A stretch of DNA of 64,000 nucleotides, taken from Gorsachius magnificus. Lineage: Eukaryota; Chordata; Aves; Pelecaniformes; Ardeidae. The position numbers and the translations under genes are program-made. Every line of letters starts with the position of its first letter. Within the stretch, counting starts at the first letter, position 1. The stretch covers positions 184,099,510-184,163,509 of the forward strand of contig CM067081.1 of assembly GCA_034008185.1 (NCBI GenBank). Direction: 5' to 3'. A model generated the notes under the pieces. The model saw only the letters and a program-made list of their open reading frames with translations, was not told where the DNA came from and searched no databases. Of the stretch, positions 48,063-63,000 are shown piece by piece.

Positions 48063-51000
48063 AACCTTTCTTATCAACTTCCCAACAATTATCAGACAGT
48101 CAGCAGTGGTGTTCATCCTGCCGTGGGCAAGAGGGTGAGTGGGCAACATCAGGCTTCTCCCCCTTCCAGCCTGCCGAAGTTTTATAGTGCAAGACCAACT
48201 GGAGTTCATTGTGTATTCAAAATCACTCCTAAATTTGCATCATGAAGGAGTAAAAGCTGAAACAAAAAGGTTTGTTTCAACCAAATACCATCCCCTATTG
48301 ATTTGCTCTTTTCCTATAACAGCAACAGGCACATTTTTACGGCACAAGGAGGGCAAGTCACATGCTTTTGCTCTGAAAGTGAATAAAGTGATATGGAAAT
48401 TATATAAACTGGATCTTAGAAATGAAATGAAAAAGGACCTGACTACCCACGTGAAGAAGTCAGCCGTTTGCTGAAGGCTGGATCACAGAATGATGGTTTT
48501 TCCTAGCTCTGTAAAGAAAAAGGCATACTTCTGCTTTTACCACTTCATGTAGAAATGTTTGGCTTTTCTCATTTCTAATTTCTCTGCTTTTCTTTCCCAC
48601 ACTGCAGTCATATACTGATCACTAAACTTACTGGGTTTGTCTTGATTTGCATTACCCTTGATTTTTGCAGCCTTGAAAATCCAAAGACATAGACAATACA
48701 AGGTGAGTAGGAACACATATTATTTTTCACTGGATGAATTGGTATAGCTGGAAAAAGTGGAAACAAGCTTTCGGGCAAATATGACCTTTTTCAAAGTGAA
48801 TCTGAAAAACTGTCCATTTGCCCAACTATCCTTTTTTTTTTTAAATTAATGTTAGCAAACCTCGTCTTGCTCTTGGTTGTATATTTCTTGCCTTTATATC
48901 TTTCTTCTCCTTCCTCTCCCTCTTTCTTCACAATATAAATGTTCTTTCATCCCCTCATCTTAAAACAACAGTCCTTGTGTCCATGTGTCTCTCTGGGCAA
49001 AATCCTTCTCCACCCTCCATCTCTTTGAATAACTCTTCATTTGTCGAAAGTTTGTTTACATTCATCAGGTAGATTTTTCTCCCTTTTATGCTCTTTTCAG
49101 TCAAGTTCCTCTGTTTTGATCTCCACTGAATCTGCTTCTGTTTATATTTATAATGACTTTCTTTAATCAAAGCTCTCAACTGTAATCTCCTATAAAGCTT
49201 CCTGCTTTCCTTGTCCTCTCTTGGCTTCTACAGCTATACCCTTCACTGTTTCTCCTGCTGCTTCTGTCGTTTCTTACACAGAAAACCCTCCCCAACTCTT
49301 CTGCAGTTTTATGTGAAGGTTTTACAGGATTCTCTCTCACCTTTTACAATCTCATCAGCAAAAGCAAAAATTCAGCTACTGCTTCTTACTGCCGCTTGGA
49401 GGCCTGCCTTCCTGCTCCATATTGGTCTCCTTATGTCCAAACAGAAATCTCAGCTTTCCTCTTCAACATGTGCTTTTGGGTGCTTGGCTTTCAGCTCAAA
49501 AGTAAAAGAGCTGAGGGAAACCACAGCTCCTCTTTTATTTTTTTTTTTCTTTCCTATAAAGCATTTTATTTTGATTCTCTGTGCACCTCAGAGAGCCTGA
49601 ACTGGAGATGTGTGTGTGTTTAGTATGTATGCTGATGCCTAGGATCCATGGCATTCCAGAAAAAAGGAGTTTTGTTGAAGACGGGCCTAGGCTGCTGGAG
49701 CTGCTTTATGCATTTGCCATGTTAATTTGAGGAAGATGGTTCAACAGAATAAAGTGTAGCACTGCCAGCTCTCCTTCCACAGTCCCACCTTGTTCTCTCC
49801 TGAATTCCTTATAACCTTATACCCTTACTCGGACCCAAGAAATAACATCCATAAAAGATCTGATCCTCCTTTCAGCACTCTGGAAAACCAGGTATTAAAA
49901 TAAGGATTTTTCCTGGGGAGGGCCAGGCCTTTATTGGTCAAAATTCTAGAGGGAAGGATCTTGCCATCCTTCATTTGCAAAATACTGAAGAGAAACGTGT
50001 ATTGAGAGCATGCATGCGATTCTCTTCCAGTTATTCAGGATAGGATTTCGCTCCTCCAATTTTAGGCATCTAGAGTTTAGAAATGGGCACTTTCTGAGGT
50101 CCATCTGGAGATAGGTGCCCATCACTAATCTCTGGTGGTGCCTGGTTTTGTCTGTTGATTGCCAGAAGAGTTTAGGGCGATGAACGTAGACTAAGTTAGG
50201 GCAGAGGAATCTCATTTTCTGCAAATGTAGACTAGGAGCTGTGGGAGCATGTGCTTGACACATGAAGTGGAGCAGGAGTGGTGCTTCTCCTGTTACAGAT
50301 GTTGCATGTTTGCCTCCTCCAGGGCTACAAAGATTATCCTTAGCAGCCAGGAAAACATCCTTCTTACTATTTGTGACAGTGATGGTAGCACCCAAGTAGA
50401 GAGAAACACGTTTTTTGAAATATCTGTGCTATTCCAGCTCTCTGGAGAAGATTAATTCCTTAGATGACTACTTATCAGAACGAACTGCTGTGCTATTTTA
50501 GGGAAAAACTCTATGCACATAAAGATTAAGTAAAACTGAAGATACAAACCCAGTTACAGATTCACGTACTTAAAGTTTTGGAGCCCATTGTTATACATCC
50601 TGCTAAGGAGGTAGAATCAATTGTGTAAGGATGGCTTGGGGTCTATGTGGAGTGTCTGAGCTAAAAATTGCCATGTTAAGGAGATATTACTGTAAATCAG
50701 TAATTTCCACCATACTAAGCATCACACAAGTCAAGTAGGAAAATCAGTGTCTCAATGTTTTATTTATGAAGTGATGTTTCTTATGGATATTGTTTCAATT
50801 TGTTTTTTAAGAGGAGAACATTTCTATTCACATCGCTGTTGACTTCAGTAGGATTGCTTGTGATGTGTGAGTTTAGTTTCACCTGATAGTAGATTTACAT
50901 AATATTAATGATTTGGAGGTATTAATCCAATCACAGGAAAAGGCAGGTTCTGTGAAAACTCTTATCTTCACTGAAACTTGAAAGGGTAATATGCCCTATG

Positions 51001-54000
51001 AGTTCTTGACTTTGGCTTTGAATTTTGGATCCTATTCTACATTTTTTGGGGGGTGAAATTCAATTAATTCAATTTTAAGTTATGTATTTTGTATTATATA
51101 TTGTATATTTTAATTTTACAACACTTGAATGTGGCCTGGAGAAACAAACTACTCAGTTTTAACACAAAAGGTAGAACCTATATTTAAAATATTTAATATT
51201 GTTTAGACAATGAAACATTAGGGGAAAATAAGCTCTGCACTCTGGGATGTACAATTCCATTGAAGAATGCATTTACTTATAAAAGTAAAATATTTCTAAA
51301 ATATAAAGTTAAAAGGATATATAAATAGATTTAAAAAAGAGAAAGTCGTGATTGAATCCTATCTTTTGAATATCTACAAATGATCTTACTGCCTAAAAAA
51401 GACGAGAGATGAGACGTCGTATTTTACCAGCGATGGATTTTGTGAAATGTTTCAATGGTGCTTCGTTTTCCTCTAAACTACTATAAAAGAAGCCAGTCTT
51501 CTCAAAACAAGCCTCACCCTAACTGTAAAGGTGCATCCTTTCTACTCCTTACAGGGTCCATATAGGACAGTCTGTATAGTACTTCTGATGTGCTGTAACA
51601 TTAAATATTTCAAGCTTAGCCATGTTTCTCCTGATATGAAAAGCGTCACTGCTATGTCAGTAGGATCAGTAGTAGCATAGCAAAGAAGTGTGTTAAATTT
51701 TAAAGGAGATAGACTTGTATTTGGAGTAACCTTCTTTGAACGTAAAGGTAAAATTAACATTTAATGTTTGTGAGTGCATCAAGCAAAAATGCATTCTTTA
51801 GCTTATGATCAGAAATCATTTGGAGACAAATTTCAGGCAAGGCCGTTACCCCAGATCTGAGATTTTTAAGGAAATAAAGATATCTCCATCATACACTGAA
51901 GGCAATCTCAAGGCGATACCCTAGTACCCACTGACATCTCTAGCAGGCTTTGGCTGACTGTAGTCAACTCTGGGTTAGACCATCATGCTGGTATAGCTCC
52001 ACTAACTTTGATGAATTTGCTTTTGCTTCACACTGACGTTAGAGATGGGGTTCACGTCCTCAGTCTGTATTATTGATAAGCATGCACAGTTGAAAATGAG
52101 CTGTGACCCCTGGGGTTAGTTCTGTAACACCTATCTGGAGAAAATACATGCTATGTCCTCTGTTTAGGAAATCAAATTATTTAGAGCATTAAGTTAAGTA
52201 GAAAAGAAGACACTAGCAATACCTTATGCACGTTGTGTTTTTTCAGGACTGTCCACAGATTTGAAATGTTGCTTCATTTAAATTGTGACTTCCCATCTGC
52301 CACCATATTGAAATCATCATTGTAGAAGAGAAGCATGCCAAAGGTACCGAAGGTCCAAGTTTTTTACGAGTGTAGTATGGTCATAAGTTAACTGCAGTTC
52401 ATTTAACATCTGGCTAATGTCAGGTGTTTCCAAGCTGTGCCTTCCCCAATGGCATTATAATATTTTACAGCATAAAGTAGTTGGCAAGATCTCAAGCTTT
52501 GCTTTTTTATAGCAGGACTCATGGGCAAAATGACATAAATATATGAGTCCTCCATGTTGTCGAATACTTTGTAATTTCTGCTATGTTATTTTCATATTCT
52601 CAAATATTATAAAGAAATTTGTTATTATAAAGTGCTCCTTATAGCAGTTGAAAATACTAAGTGGGCTATGGAATCTTCCTTTGCACTCCTCATACATAGA
52701 AGTGTAGTAGCCTTTAATGGCATGACTGAATCGTACTTTTTTCTCAAGGTTTCTCCTTTGTTTAGTGTACTGTATTCAGCTGAATAAGCAGCTATTTGGT
52801 TTTGTTTTCCTCTTGTTCACTGTGTACTCCCATGCCTTATTTATTGCACACCATTCAAACCCATTCGGAATACATAATCATTTTCCTCCTGGATTCTCTC
52901 TATTGTTCTTGAATATCTGGCTGTTCACAAGCATTAATTTATTACCACAGCATATTCCTGAGGTGAGGGGATGCTATGGTACCCATTTTACAGGTAAGTG
53001 AAGAGGCATGGTGAAATTAATATACTTATTTGGCTAGTCACTTAGCGATGCAAAGGACATGGTTAGTACTTGAAAAATAGCCTCACATCAGATTATGAAA
53101 AACTTCATATAGAATTACTACCTTTACTGAATTCAGATATAAAAATCTTTTTTCTAGGTCCTAGCTCTGCTGTTCTCAAGATACTTTCTTTTTTCCCCTA
53201 ACATAGGGGAAAAATATGTAGCTTCACCCAGCTCTGCTTGGAACCCTGAGGTCTGTTTTCAGCCTTTTCTTTTAAGGTAAGAAATTGATAGCAGCGGTAA
53301 GTTGTTGTCCATTTGTGGGGAAAGGGTAAAGAGATTTGCTGATGTTAAGAGCTTAGTGACACCTGGGAACATGTTGTTCCATCTCAGCTTGTAAAGGGGC
53401 TGTGCTGTAGTTGGATACAACTGATCTCCATTTCTGTCTTGTCTCTTTGGTCACGAGACACAGACACAATATGACCGACTATGCCTAGTATCTTGATATT
53501 TTCCTCAGTTCTCCCCTGCCTTCTTGTTTTGAGATACCTGTTCAACCTGTTGCATCCTTTCTTCCTACCTCTTCTAGCAGTCATCTCCTCAAACTTAGCT
53601 TCTACTTATCCTGGCTTCCCCATAACCTGTCTTCATTAACCCCTCATTTTCATTCCCTTCCTTGCACCAGACTTATTGCCCTATTCTATTTGCCTTCTCC
53701 CTAGTCAGGCCTGAGGCTTGGTAAGATACACCTGAAGCTTGGTAGGACAAATGCAGGTGCTGCTTTCCTCCACCTGTGCTTCGCAACCTGCTCTACACAA
53801 GACCGGTCCATATCCTCTCTGTATCTGAATCAGGCAGATTCCTCTTCAGGGCTTCACAGCACAACGTGGAAGCAGAGGCAATGCAGATGAGATGTTGCAT
53901 ACTCTGAGTACAAGTGTCATGGCCAAGGCCTTTAATCCTGTAGTAGTTTAGATCTGCATCATCTCTGTGATGGAGGATGCTGAGTGGAGGTGGGATTGCT

Positions 54001-57000
54001 TGGAAAGTTTGCAGGTAACACCAAGAATGTTATATTGCATGTATAAAAAGTGTTTTCCTTTTCCAAAGGGTTACATTTTGGCCATGTGAGGGTGGATTTG
54101 CTAAAGAATAAAAAATACCTATCCCAGATATGAAATCAACTCCTGGTACCACATGTTCAATCTCTGCTTTGAAAGAGGAGTATGAAAGGAGGGTACTGGA
54201 ATTTCGTAAGGCAAATGTTGCCCAATATTGAAACATAAACAAACAACCCTTTTCCACATATCTCTTTAGTTGGAACAGGCCTAATGATTCAGACTGAAGT
54301 CTTTCAGAAACTCAAAAAACCTTCACTAGGTCCTGAATTTTGATCATTTGAATCGAAAAAAGCAAGGCTTGAGAAATTATAAGGAATCGGGAACCAGGGA
54401 AATATGTAACCTCCTTTGCGACAGGTACTGTTGTCTGCCTAGAGTACAATAAAAAAATAACAGAAAGAGATGAGAAGTAATTTTTATTATGCAGTTCCCT
54501 AATCATCTTTGAGGGCTGTGTATCCAAGATGCTCTTCAGTCATAACACCTTTCCCACTTTTCCTTTGTTTAAGGAAGGGTGGTTAAGGATTTTCTGAGTT
54601 GCTTCCATGAGGGGTATTTTCTTATTTAGCCCCACTGAGAAGCCCGCATGTGGACCAGTGAGCATGGGTGGAGTGAAAACAAGGTGCAGAAACAGTTTCC
54701 TCTGTCGCATTCTCCAATTCTTTCATTCCAAGGAAGAATGCAAGTAAAGTAGCAGGCAGTTGGCCCTTTTATACCTGCAGAACAAAAACCAAGGAGAAAT
54801 TTGACCTTTTTTTTTTTTTCTTTTTTGCCAGGAGTTCATACCTGCATATGTGACAGGAACAGTCTTTCCTGTTTTCCTTGATAAATGTTTTTCCTGGATT
54901 TGCATTACCACTAAGATTCCCTGTCCTGAAGCTCACAGGACGCTTGTGGCAGGGCGGCTTATAGCTTACAGCTGTCCTGTACATGATTTCTGCTGAAAAA
55001 ATTCTGTTCCCTTAGTTCAGAGGCTCTTCTAGTCCCTGCTGACTACACAGGCAGGGATCAGGGGAGGTAGAGATCTCTTTCTCATAGGAAGCAATAACAG
55101 TATGCACTATCCCACTTAGGGGTTAGGAGGTGCTTTTTGATTATTTACAGATGAAAGAAACACTGAGTGGAAAAGTGGCTTATCCAAGGTGGTGCAAGTT
55201 TTCCTGGCTAGGAATAAAATCCCTGCCTTTCAGTTCCTATGCTCTAGGCTCAGGAATCCTTCCCTGAAGAGACTGGGTGCTCCTTGCTGAGGCAGGACCG
55301 GTGCATGTGCTTCTAACATCTATGTTCTGGGATCTGTAGGAAGTTCCAAATTGTACTCTTGCAGCTTTTTAATAAATAGTGTATAAAATGACAAATTATT
55401 CAGAATCAGAAAAGAAAAATCGCTCCCTCTTGTTCTCTTAATGCTGTTTTTCTAGAGGGTTTTTTTGTGTGTTTCCAAATCACTGACTTGTACTTCCATT
55501 TATATTCACATGCTTATGGGCTTTATTCTTCTGTCATTCCCTGACTGCAGCCACGTGACAACATAACGATAGTGAGAAAGCCTGCAGGTTTTCTTACCAA
55601 ACTGCTGCAAACCATTTAATAGATTGGAATAAGTGGCTAACCTTCCACTTACTTATGTAAGATGATGAACATAGATTATTTATAGAGGCTGCTGTCTCTA
55701 AATTTGTTTACTGTCACATAGAATGTGTGTCTGTCTTTCACGTGTCTCTGTCAAAACTCCTTGGAAAACTTCAAGCTGCCACCAAATGTTAAGAACCCAC
55801 TGGTCCTGTTGTGTGTTGTAGTTGGCAAGGATGAAAAATGGCACACTTATAATAGAACAAATTGGAATGATTAATTGTATATATATATAAAATTATCATG
55901 CTCATATGCTCATATGTTTATATCTAACTCTTGCCAAAGGAAATCATTAAATACCAAATTACTGTAATGTAAGCTAAGGCTTCATTTCAGTGTTTTCTAA
56001 TAATCCTTTGCATTCCCAGGACAGGAGTTAAAATGGAATATCCTTCCAAAAAGGAGAAGTGGTCATTCAAGGTAGAATTTGCTTTCCCCCGAATCTGCAG
56101 TAACTGACCTTTGTGTGAAAGAGGTACGGAGAAGTACAAGTCCTCCTACTCTGAACCAAGGCTAACTGGGCAGGAGTACAAGATTCTTCCAGTCTGCTCT
56201 CCTCATCTTCTTGTATTTCTGAGAGAAGGAGTGATCATCTTTACTACACTCCATACTGGAACCATAGGATCTGTGCAACTGCAGGGTTCTTCTGGACTGC
56301 ACTGTGGGGACCAGTGTGTCACTTGCCAAGATCTCCACACCTCTTGGGAGCAACCTTTCTTGCTCCAGCCAAGCCCAGGATGCAATGGGAGGAGGCGGCC
56401 AAGCGCAGCTCTTTCTCGTGCACTGGTCCTCAATCTGATGCTCCTCATGCTCCATCGGCACTATGGCCCTGTGCATCTCGGTGTGCCTGGTCCTGTCACA
56501 AGCCAGTGTTATTTGAATGACAGAGTTTAAATCACAAGTGACAGGAAGAGTTCTTAGCCAGAAAATGTTTCTGAAAATGCCTGCCGATGTCCCTGATTTA
56601 TATAACAGGCACCCTATCACCTCTTAGTCCAGATCTGCTGCCAGGGATGAGTTGTTCCAGCTGCAAGTAGTCAGGGTAGTGACTGTCAGAAGAAAGAGGA
56701 ATTGCAGCTTCAAGCAGTCCGCAGCCAAGTGCAACACTGGCATAGAGAAGACTTTTCCTCCTCCTGACTCCTCTCTGATCTTCCTGACCACAAGATGGAA
56801 TAGAAGGAGGAGTGACATGTGCAGAGGCAAAGTAACCAAGGAAAGGCCTGCTATGGAGCGTAATGGTTTGTGTTTGTGATTAACTCCATGATGTTATAAG
56901 ACTCCAAGCCTAACTGGTCTTGTGGTGGTGTGTGGTATGCGGTCTGAGCACCCCATTCAGCCGCATCCCTTTCTGAGGGGTTCATAAGTCTGCCTAAGGT

Positions 57001-60000
57001 GTAGGTGACTGGCTGTTCAGTAGCCTTAAGGCATATCTGAGTAACACCCAACTCTTTTCTTATTGAGTGTCCAACATGGTAAAGTATATGGTGCTGAAAG
57101 AAGAAAAGAAGTGGAAAAATGATCTGGAAAAAATTGGCTTAGGCTAAGAGAAAATCTTAGAAGGAAAAAGTAAACAGTGTTACAAAAAATGTAAGCCCAA
57201 TTGGAAGGAACTAATGGACTTGCCTGCAAAAATGGCTCTAATTGCTTTTCCCTGCAATGACAAAGAAAAACATGAAGCCTGGAAGGAAAGGGAAGCAATT
57301 CTAAGGGCTAGCTACTCTGGTGAAAAGAGGAAGATCTTGGGGGGTGGGGGGGGAGCAAAACCTTCAGTGTTTCAAGATCACTGCACAGACTGGTCTGTCA
57401 TTCAGCAAGTGAGAAGAGTGAGCAAAGTTTTCCTCAGCTCTGAGGTAGGCCAGAGAAAGCTTTGTGTTCCCATCCCTTCTGATTTACATTTCCCATTTCC
57501 CTGACAAGTATACTCTTAATAGTGTCGATTTTTTTTTTTTTTAAATCTCAGCTGAAAAGAATTTTATAGGAAGAAAAAAAGAGAAGAAAACCCAAGACTA
57601 CGCTTTTCTCAGCATTGTCCAATGGATGTGTTGTGGGAGTTTTCTGTTGTTCTTAGGTAGGCAGGTATTTGAGTTCATGTTTGTACAAAAATTAATGAAC
57701 CATCACATGATCACATGGAAAACTGTATGTGGCATTAAGAAATAAGTTATAATTGTGTGTCACCAGCTATCAATGGTGTTTAAGAACTGACAATTCCCAT
57801 CAGTGAAAAATTGTCCTAGACTTTGCAGTGGAACATGTGAACCCTGAAGGAACCATTACAGGCAGAGTCATTAGCAAATGCTCATTTCTTTAAACTACAG
57901 ACAGAATATGTTGACAATGAAACTTAATCGCCAAGAATGTATTTGGTTTAGAATTACTGAACCAAATACTAGGAGAATTTTACAGGGAGGTATGTTGTCA
58001 CACCATCTTTCTTATTTAAATGGGGCCATTAATCATCATTCTACAAATCCAATGCTGAGCAAGAACAGTTCTGTTTGGTTTTTTTTTTTTTTTAATGTGT
58101 ACAGCTTTTGAACTATTTCATCATTCTCTCCTAATGTGGCATTAATATTTTCCTCTCTATCTGCCACTGTCAGGTCTATCATGTAAGCGTATGTAAGTGT
58201 ACAAGGCACAAAGTGTGAGATTAAGTAGCCATACTGAGTTATAGTAACTATTTGCTTGAATAGCAGTATAGGTAGGCCTGAAATAATGTAATTAATATGG
58301 TATGGTTGCCTGTTTCTTTGTCGGTGGGAGAGGAAGGGAAAAACTGTCAAAGAAAATGAATATAAAGACATCAGCTCAGCAGAATATGAAAATATATGTG
58401 TGACTATGAAGGTATGCTAGTTGGACTGATCAGTCTGATGGCTGCAGGATTATTCAAAGTTACACGTGAATACCTTTTGGAATTTAAGCCTGAGATCTTG
58501 AAGGGTAGATCCAGATAAGGCTGCCTGCCCCATGTGGTGGTGTGAAGGGCTGATGGCAACAAGGAAGCTCTGCAGAATCACCTCTGATATTTTAGGATAT
58601 GGCAGCTGAAATTAAATACTCACAGCTGAGATTTTCCTTTTACTTGGGATTCTCATTCACATCCAGAGCTAATATAAAACTAACTGCAGGCGAGATTTTA
58701 AAGAAGTTCCCCATTTGAAGTAATGACTATTTATAATACTAGTGATGTGACAAATAATATTAACTAGAATGAGGATTATTAAAGTCTACAGTGCTGGTGA
58801 ATAGGTTGATTTGCTATTTTCTCTGTAGTGTGCATTGCATACCCTTTAATGGGAGACATCTGTGTTTTGGAGTCACGTTGTTGCCTAAGTAGTCTGGCAT
58901 TTATCGGATGATTTTTCAAAGGGACAGAAAAACAGAACAGCAAAGGGATGGGAAAGTCAGTGGGAGCTGGAGTCAGGGTCTTTGAAAATGTTCTCTTTAA
59001 TTGTTTCTTAGGCAATGTGTAAATATTGTCCATGAAGTTCAGTCTATTTTTTAACAAGTTAATATTTTGTCTTTGCCCATTAGCAAATATTTGACTCATA
59101 TAATTCAAATAACTAAAAGTGTGCTTCAAGCATGAACACGTGTGGAACTAATTTTTGACTGGTGTCCTTATCATGTGGTAGATTTTCAATGATTAGGAGG
59201 CATTGAATGAGTCACTTCATAATGCAAGGTTAAATAAGGATGACCTTTACTGGGGTTTATTCTGTCTTGAAGGGAAGGAGGTCACAACACAGATTTTCCT
59301 CCATTGCTGTGTAAATTCACCTTAATTTTGACCTGCAGCAGTAGCCTCTAGTGAGGCAATAGGGAATTTTAGTTTTATACTTAATTAATTTTTAGTCATC
59401 CTTTGACGTTGGATGCTGGCCTTACTGCTTTTGTCGTAATTTGTGGTATATGTCAGTTACATGACAAAGTGAAGTTGATTTGAATTAAAGGCTACCAAAG
59501 GCCACCAAACACAAGTCAATTATAAGCAATAAATCCAAAAGCAGTGTAGTATTAGTGGTTTATCTTGTTACAAATAGATTGTTTTTTTCCAGAAGCAAAC
59601 ATGCTTCATATCTATTGCACATGGTATGTGTTGCCTTTACTGTTAGTTCAGTTTTTTATCAGTTATTTGACACAGCATCACTGACCTCTGTGGGGCTGTG
59701 TTTGCTTGCAGCAGTGGATCTTCCAACTCTAACCAGAAAATTTGATGCTTTTGCCTTGCAGATTTGAGTTTCTTTCTCTCTTCTGCAGAGATAAATACTC
59801 CATAACACTTCTGAAAAGAGAAAACCAAGGAGGACATCAGTGAACTGACCAGAGGTGTGTGTTGGATGGCAGAAGCAGTACTTCCACGGAGCTATGGTTA
59901 GGTATTTGATAGCGGCTAAATACCAGCCTCCGGTTATCGGCACCCCAGTCAGCCATTGCCTCTGAGGGCAAAAAGTGGTGGCATAGCATTTTACACTCAA

Positions 60001-63000
60001 TTGGAGCTTAAGGAGGATCAAGGACCAGGACGGCAAGGCTGAAGGTGATGGCAAAGTGTTGCTGATGAATCTGGGGTTAGTACTGAGCAACTTAATGGAT
60101 ACAGTGACACTGAAGCTGATGAAAGGCAGCATCAGGAAGATCAATAACAGAGAGATGCAGAAAACCATAGTGGGAATGGGGAAGGGAGGACTGACTGCCC
60201 CGTAGCACCATTTAGCAATTAGGATACACTGACACAGGACAGAACTACAGGCAGATCATGGTCTCTGGTAAGTGGATGGCGGGGACATGATTCAATGGAA
60301 ACCCAAGGAGGGAAAATGGGGCCGTTCAGTCAATTTGTGAGGATGTTTGTGGACCAGGTTGGAGAGAAGAGCACTATTAAGAGAGAGCAAATGGAGAAGT
60401 ACAGGGCTGGCTCACTTACAAGCAGAGTGGGTCACTGAGAGTGGTAGAATTACTAGAGATGGACAGATAATGTTTATTTTGGCTTGCTGAAGTCAGTAGG
60501 CCATCCGCTTTCATGAAAGTTGCATGACATATTAATACAAGTGTAAAGCTAACTGAAATTACATGGAATTCAATAGCTGAGAGCAAAATCATTTTTCAGT
60601 CCTTCTGGGAGGAATAAATCAAGCCCAAATAAATGTGGCAGTTTCCCGATGCAAAGGAAAGAATAGGTGAGTGTGATTTCTAAACATCCGGAGATTCACC
60701 TGGCAAAAGCAAAAAGCCATTCAAACAGTGGGCCCACAATTGAATGTAAACATGCCAAGTCTCCATGGTATTTGGAGATGTTTTAGTTTAGCATATATAT
60801 TCCTTTTTTTTCCCATAGGAATGCAAAAGGTATGGAGGTGAAGAATTACTTCGAAATAAACACTCTTATTGTTAGAAGAGTTTAGCATTTATTCAATTAG
60901 GAAAAATATTTAAAATTATATTTACAGTCATAAGGCAGTTACTGAAGAAAATATTTGGCAGCTTCCTGAAAACTTCACAAAACACCATGCTTTCTTCCTT
61001 ATCCATTCTGTAATCTGTCATTCACTGGAAAATGTCAAGTTGGGGGGGGAGGGAGAAGCAGCTTTTCTAGCAGTGTGTGTAATAGGGGAAATAACCCAAA
61101 AGACTTTAAAACATTTGCAGACAGTATTATCACAAGCTGTAAATTATGTGAAATGTTTCTAGAGGAAAAAATTTCTTCAAGAGTTCAATGCTTATGTTTC
61201 AGTTCAGCCGAATGGCAAAAGAAACAGCGTTTTGATATCTAACTCTGCATCGTGGTCACAGGCAATGCTGGTGTTTGCAATCAAGGAGCTAAATGTCAGT
61301 GCTCTGCTTTTTATTCAGATATGAATGCAGAGGTCCTGGTGAGGGCTCTTTGGAGATGTGACCTACATGTCTAGCATGTTACTGATAATACATTTTTAAA
61401 GACAGACAGGTAAAGGAGAAATTGAGATTCAACTCTAGCTACAGCAGTTAAAGTAAGATGGCTGCTGGGAAGAGGGTCATGGCTTCAGGAGATGCTTCAC
61501 TGCAAATTTATGCCTCCTGTCTGTAAAGACGTATGTAGATATAGTTAACAGAGGATTGGTAAAAGTACAATATATCCCAGAGTAAAGAAAAAAACCCCAA
61601 CCTCCCGAACAAGCAAACTCTTCTTTAATCTTGAGGCTTTTTTCTTTGCTGAGGTGAACACTGAAGAGTACTGCATTTAATTCCTCTTTTCTCTCCCCCT
61701 TCCTCTAAAAAGAAATTGAAAATAAAAGGAGACAGGTTATTTTTCATTTGGAAAAAAAAATCCAGAAAATTTGAAGCAGAACTCTTTTTCCCACCAAAAG
61801 CTGTATTTCCATTAAGACATTCAGGTTTGTTTACTTTGGTCTGATAGTTGTCTCCCTGAATTTTGCAAAGTGTTAGGGGTATACATAAATATTTGAAGGG
61901 CTGGAGCTTCACTCGTTTTTGACTTATGTTGGACCAACTGGATATCAGAGCATGAGTCTTTAGACCACTGTTGGTTATGGAAAAATTCATACTGAAAGAA
62001 AGCTTCCAGGAGAGACTCTTAACTCTCATTCTGCCTTGTTTATCCACCTGTTCTTCCCCTAGATTTCAGTTTTACTCTATGTTTGTTTTTTTTTTTTTCT
62101 AGACATGTTTTGTCATTAACGGGCTTTCTGAATTGCTGACCTTTTAATTTTGACCTACTCAAGGCTTTCATTAGTCCAAATGTACCTCTCTTCCATGACC
62201 AGATGGTACACCCTACATCTCCCAAGTCGCCAGTTATAACTGTTGTAAAGTATCAGCAATTTTATCCTGTTGCCCAATCCGTGTTAGTCTATTCCTGCAA
62301 TGTTACCCTTAGTTTTCACGTTTTCCACATTCCCTATCTCTGTCTTGTTTCTTTTTTCTTTTTTTTCCTTTTCATTATCAGGTACTGCAAATATCTCAGT
62401 CTCTAGCACACGTTTAGCCAACATCATCACATATGCTGTCCTCTTTCATTAAATACTTGTAAGAGGAACTAAGACTTATCTAAACAACTAACATATTTTA
62501 TAATGCTTTTTATCTGGTTGTAAGCATGCCGGAATTAGATCTGACGGCAATTAAATGTTCTCAGATTATCACACATGTGAGTTGAACCTGATCTGCTCCG
62601 CATACTTTGTCTCTGCCTTTGAAAATTGATTGTTACTGACTGCAATGGGCTGGGCAGCTCTCGCTAGTTGGAATGCTCAAAAAAAGCACGATGTCTCCAG
62701 CTACCTGAATAATAGCCACTGAATGCCTAAAGAAAATTTATGATCCTTTAAAACAAAGGACTCAACAACTTGCTTTAATGATTTTTCTGCTTTATGCATC
62801 AGAACTAATAGTCTGTGCAAATGAATAAGTGAATTCTGCTTTCTTTCTCTCTCATTGGGACTGTCTCTTGTTGAGAATACCTGCAGAATGATGACTACCT
62901 TATCGCAGCGCTGATATGACATACCAGTATATATGAGATTTTCTAGCCTGTTATGATTAGGTATGGGAACTTATGCTAAGGGAGCTCAGTGGGGATTTCC

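Noticed and set aside
56111..56620. Overlapping frames of 139 codons (plus) and 152 codons (minus)
   Set aside because: Both strands are open in a locally GC-richer patch, with no recognisable protein on either.
59659..60168. 169-codon minus-strand frame with hydrophobic segments
   Set aside because: No domain or family resemblance, no splice or promoter context, and AT-rich surroundings. The hydrophobicity follows from T-rich codons.
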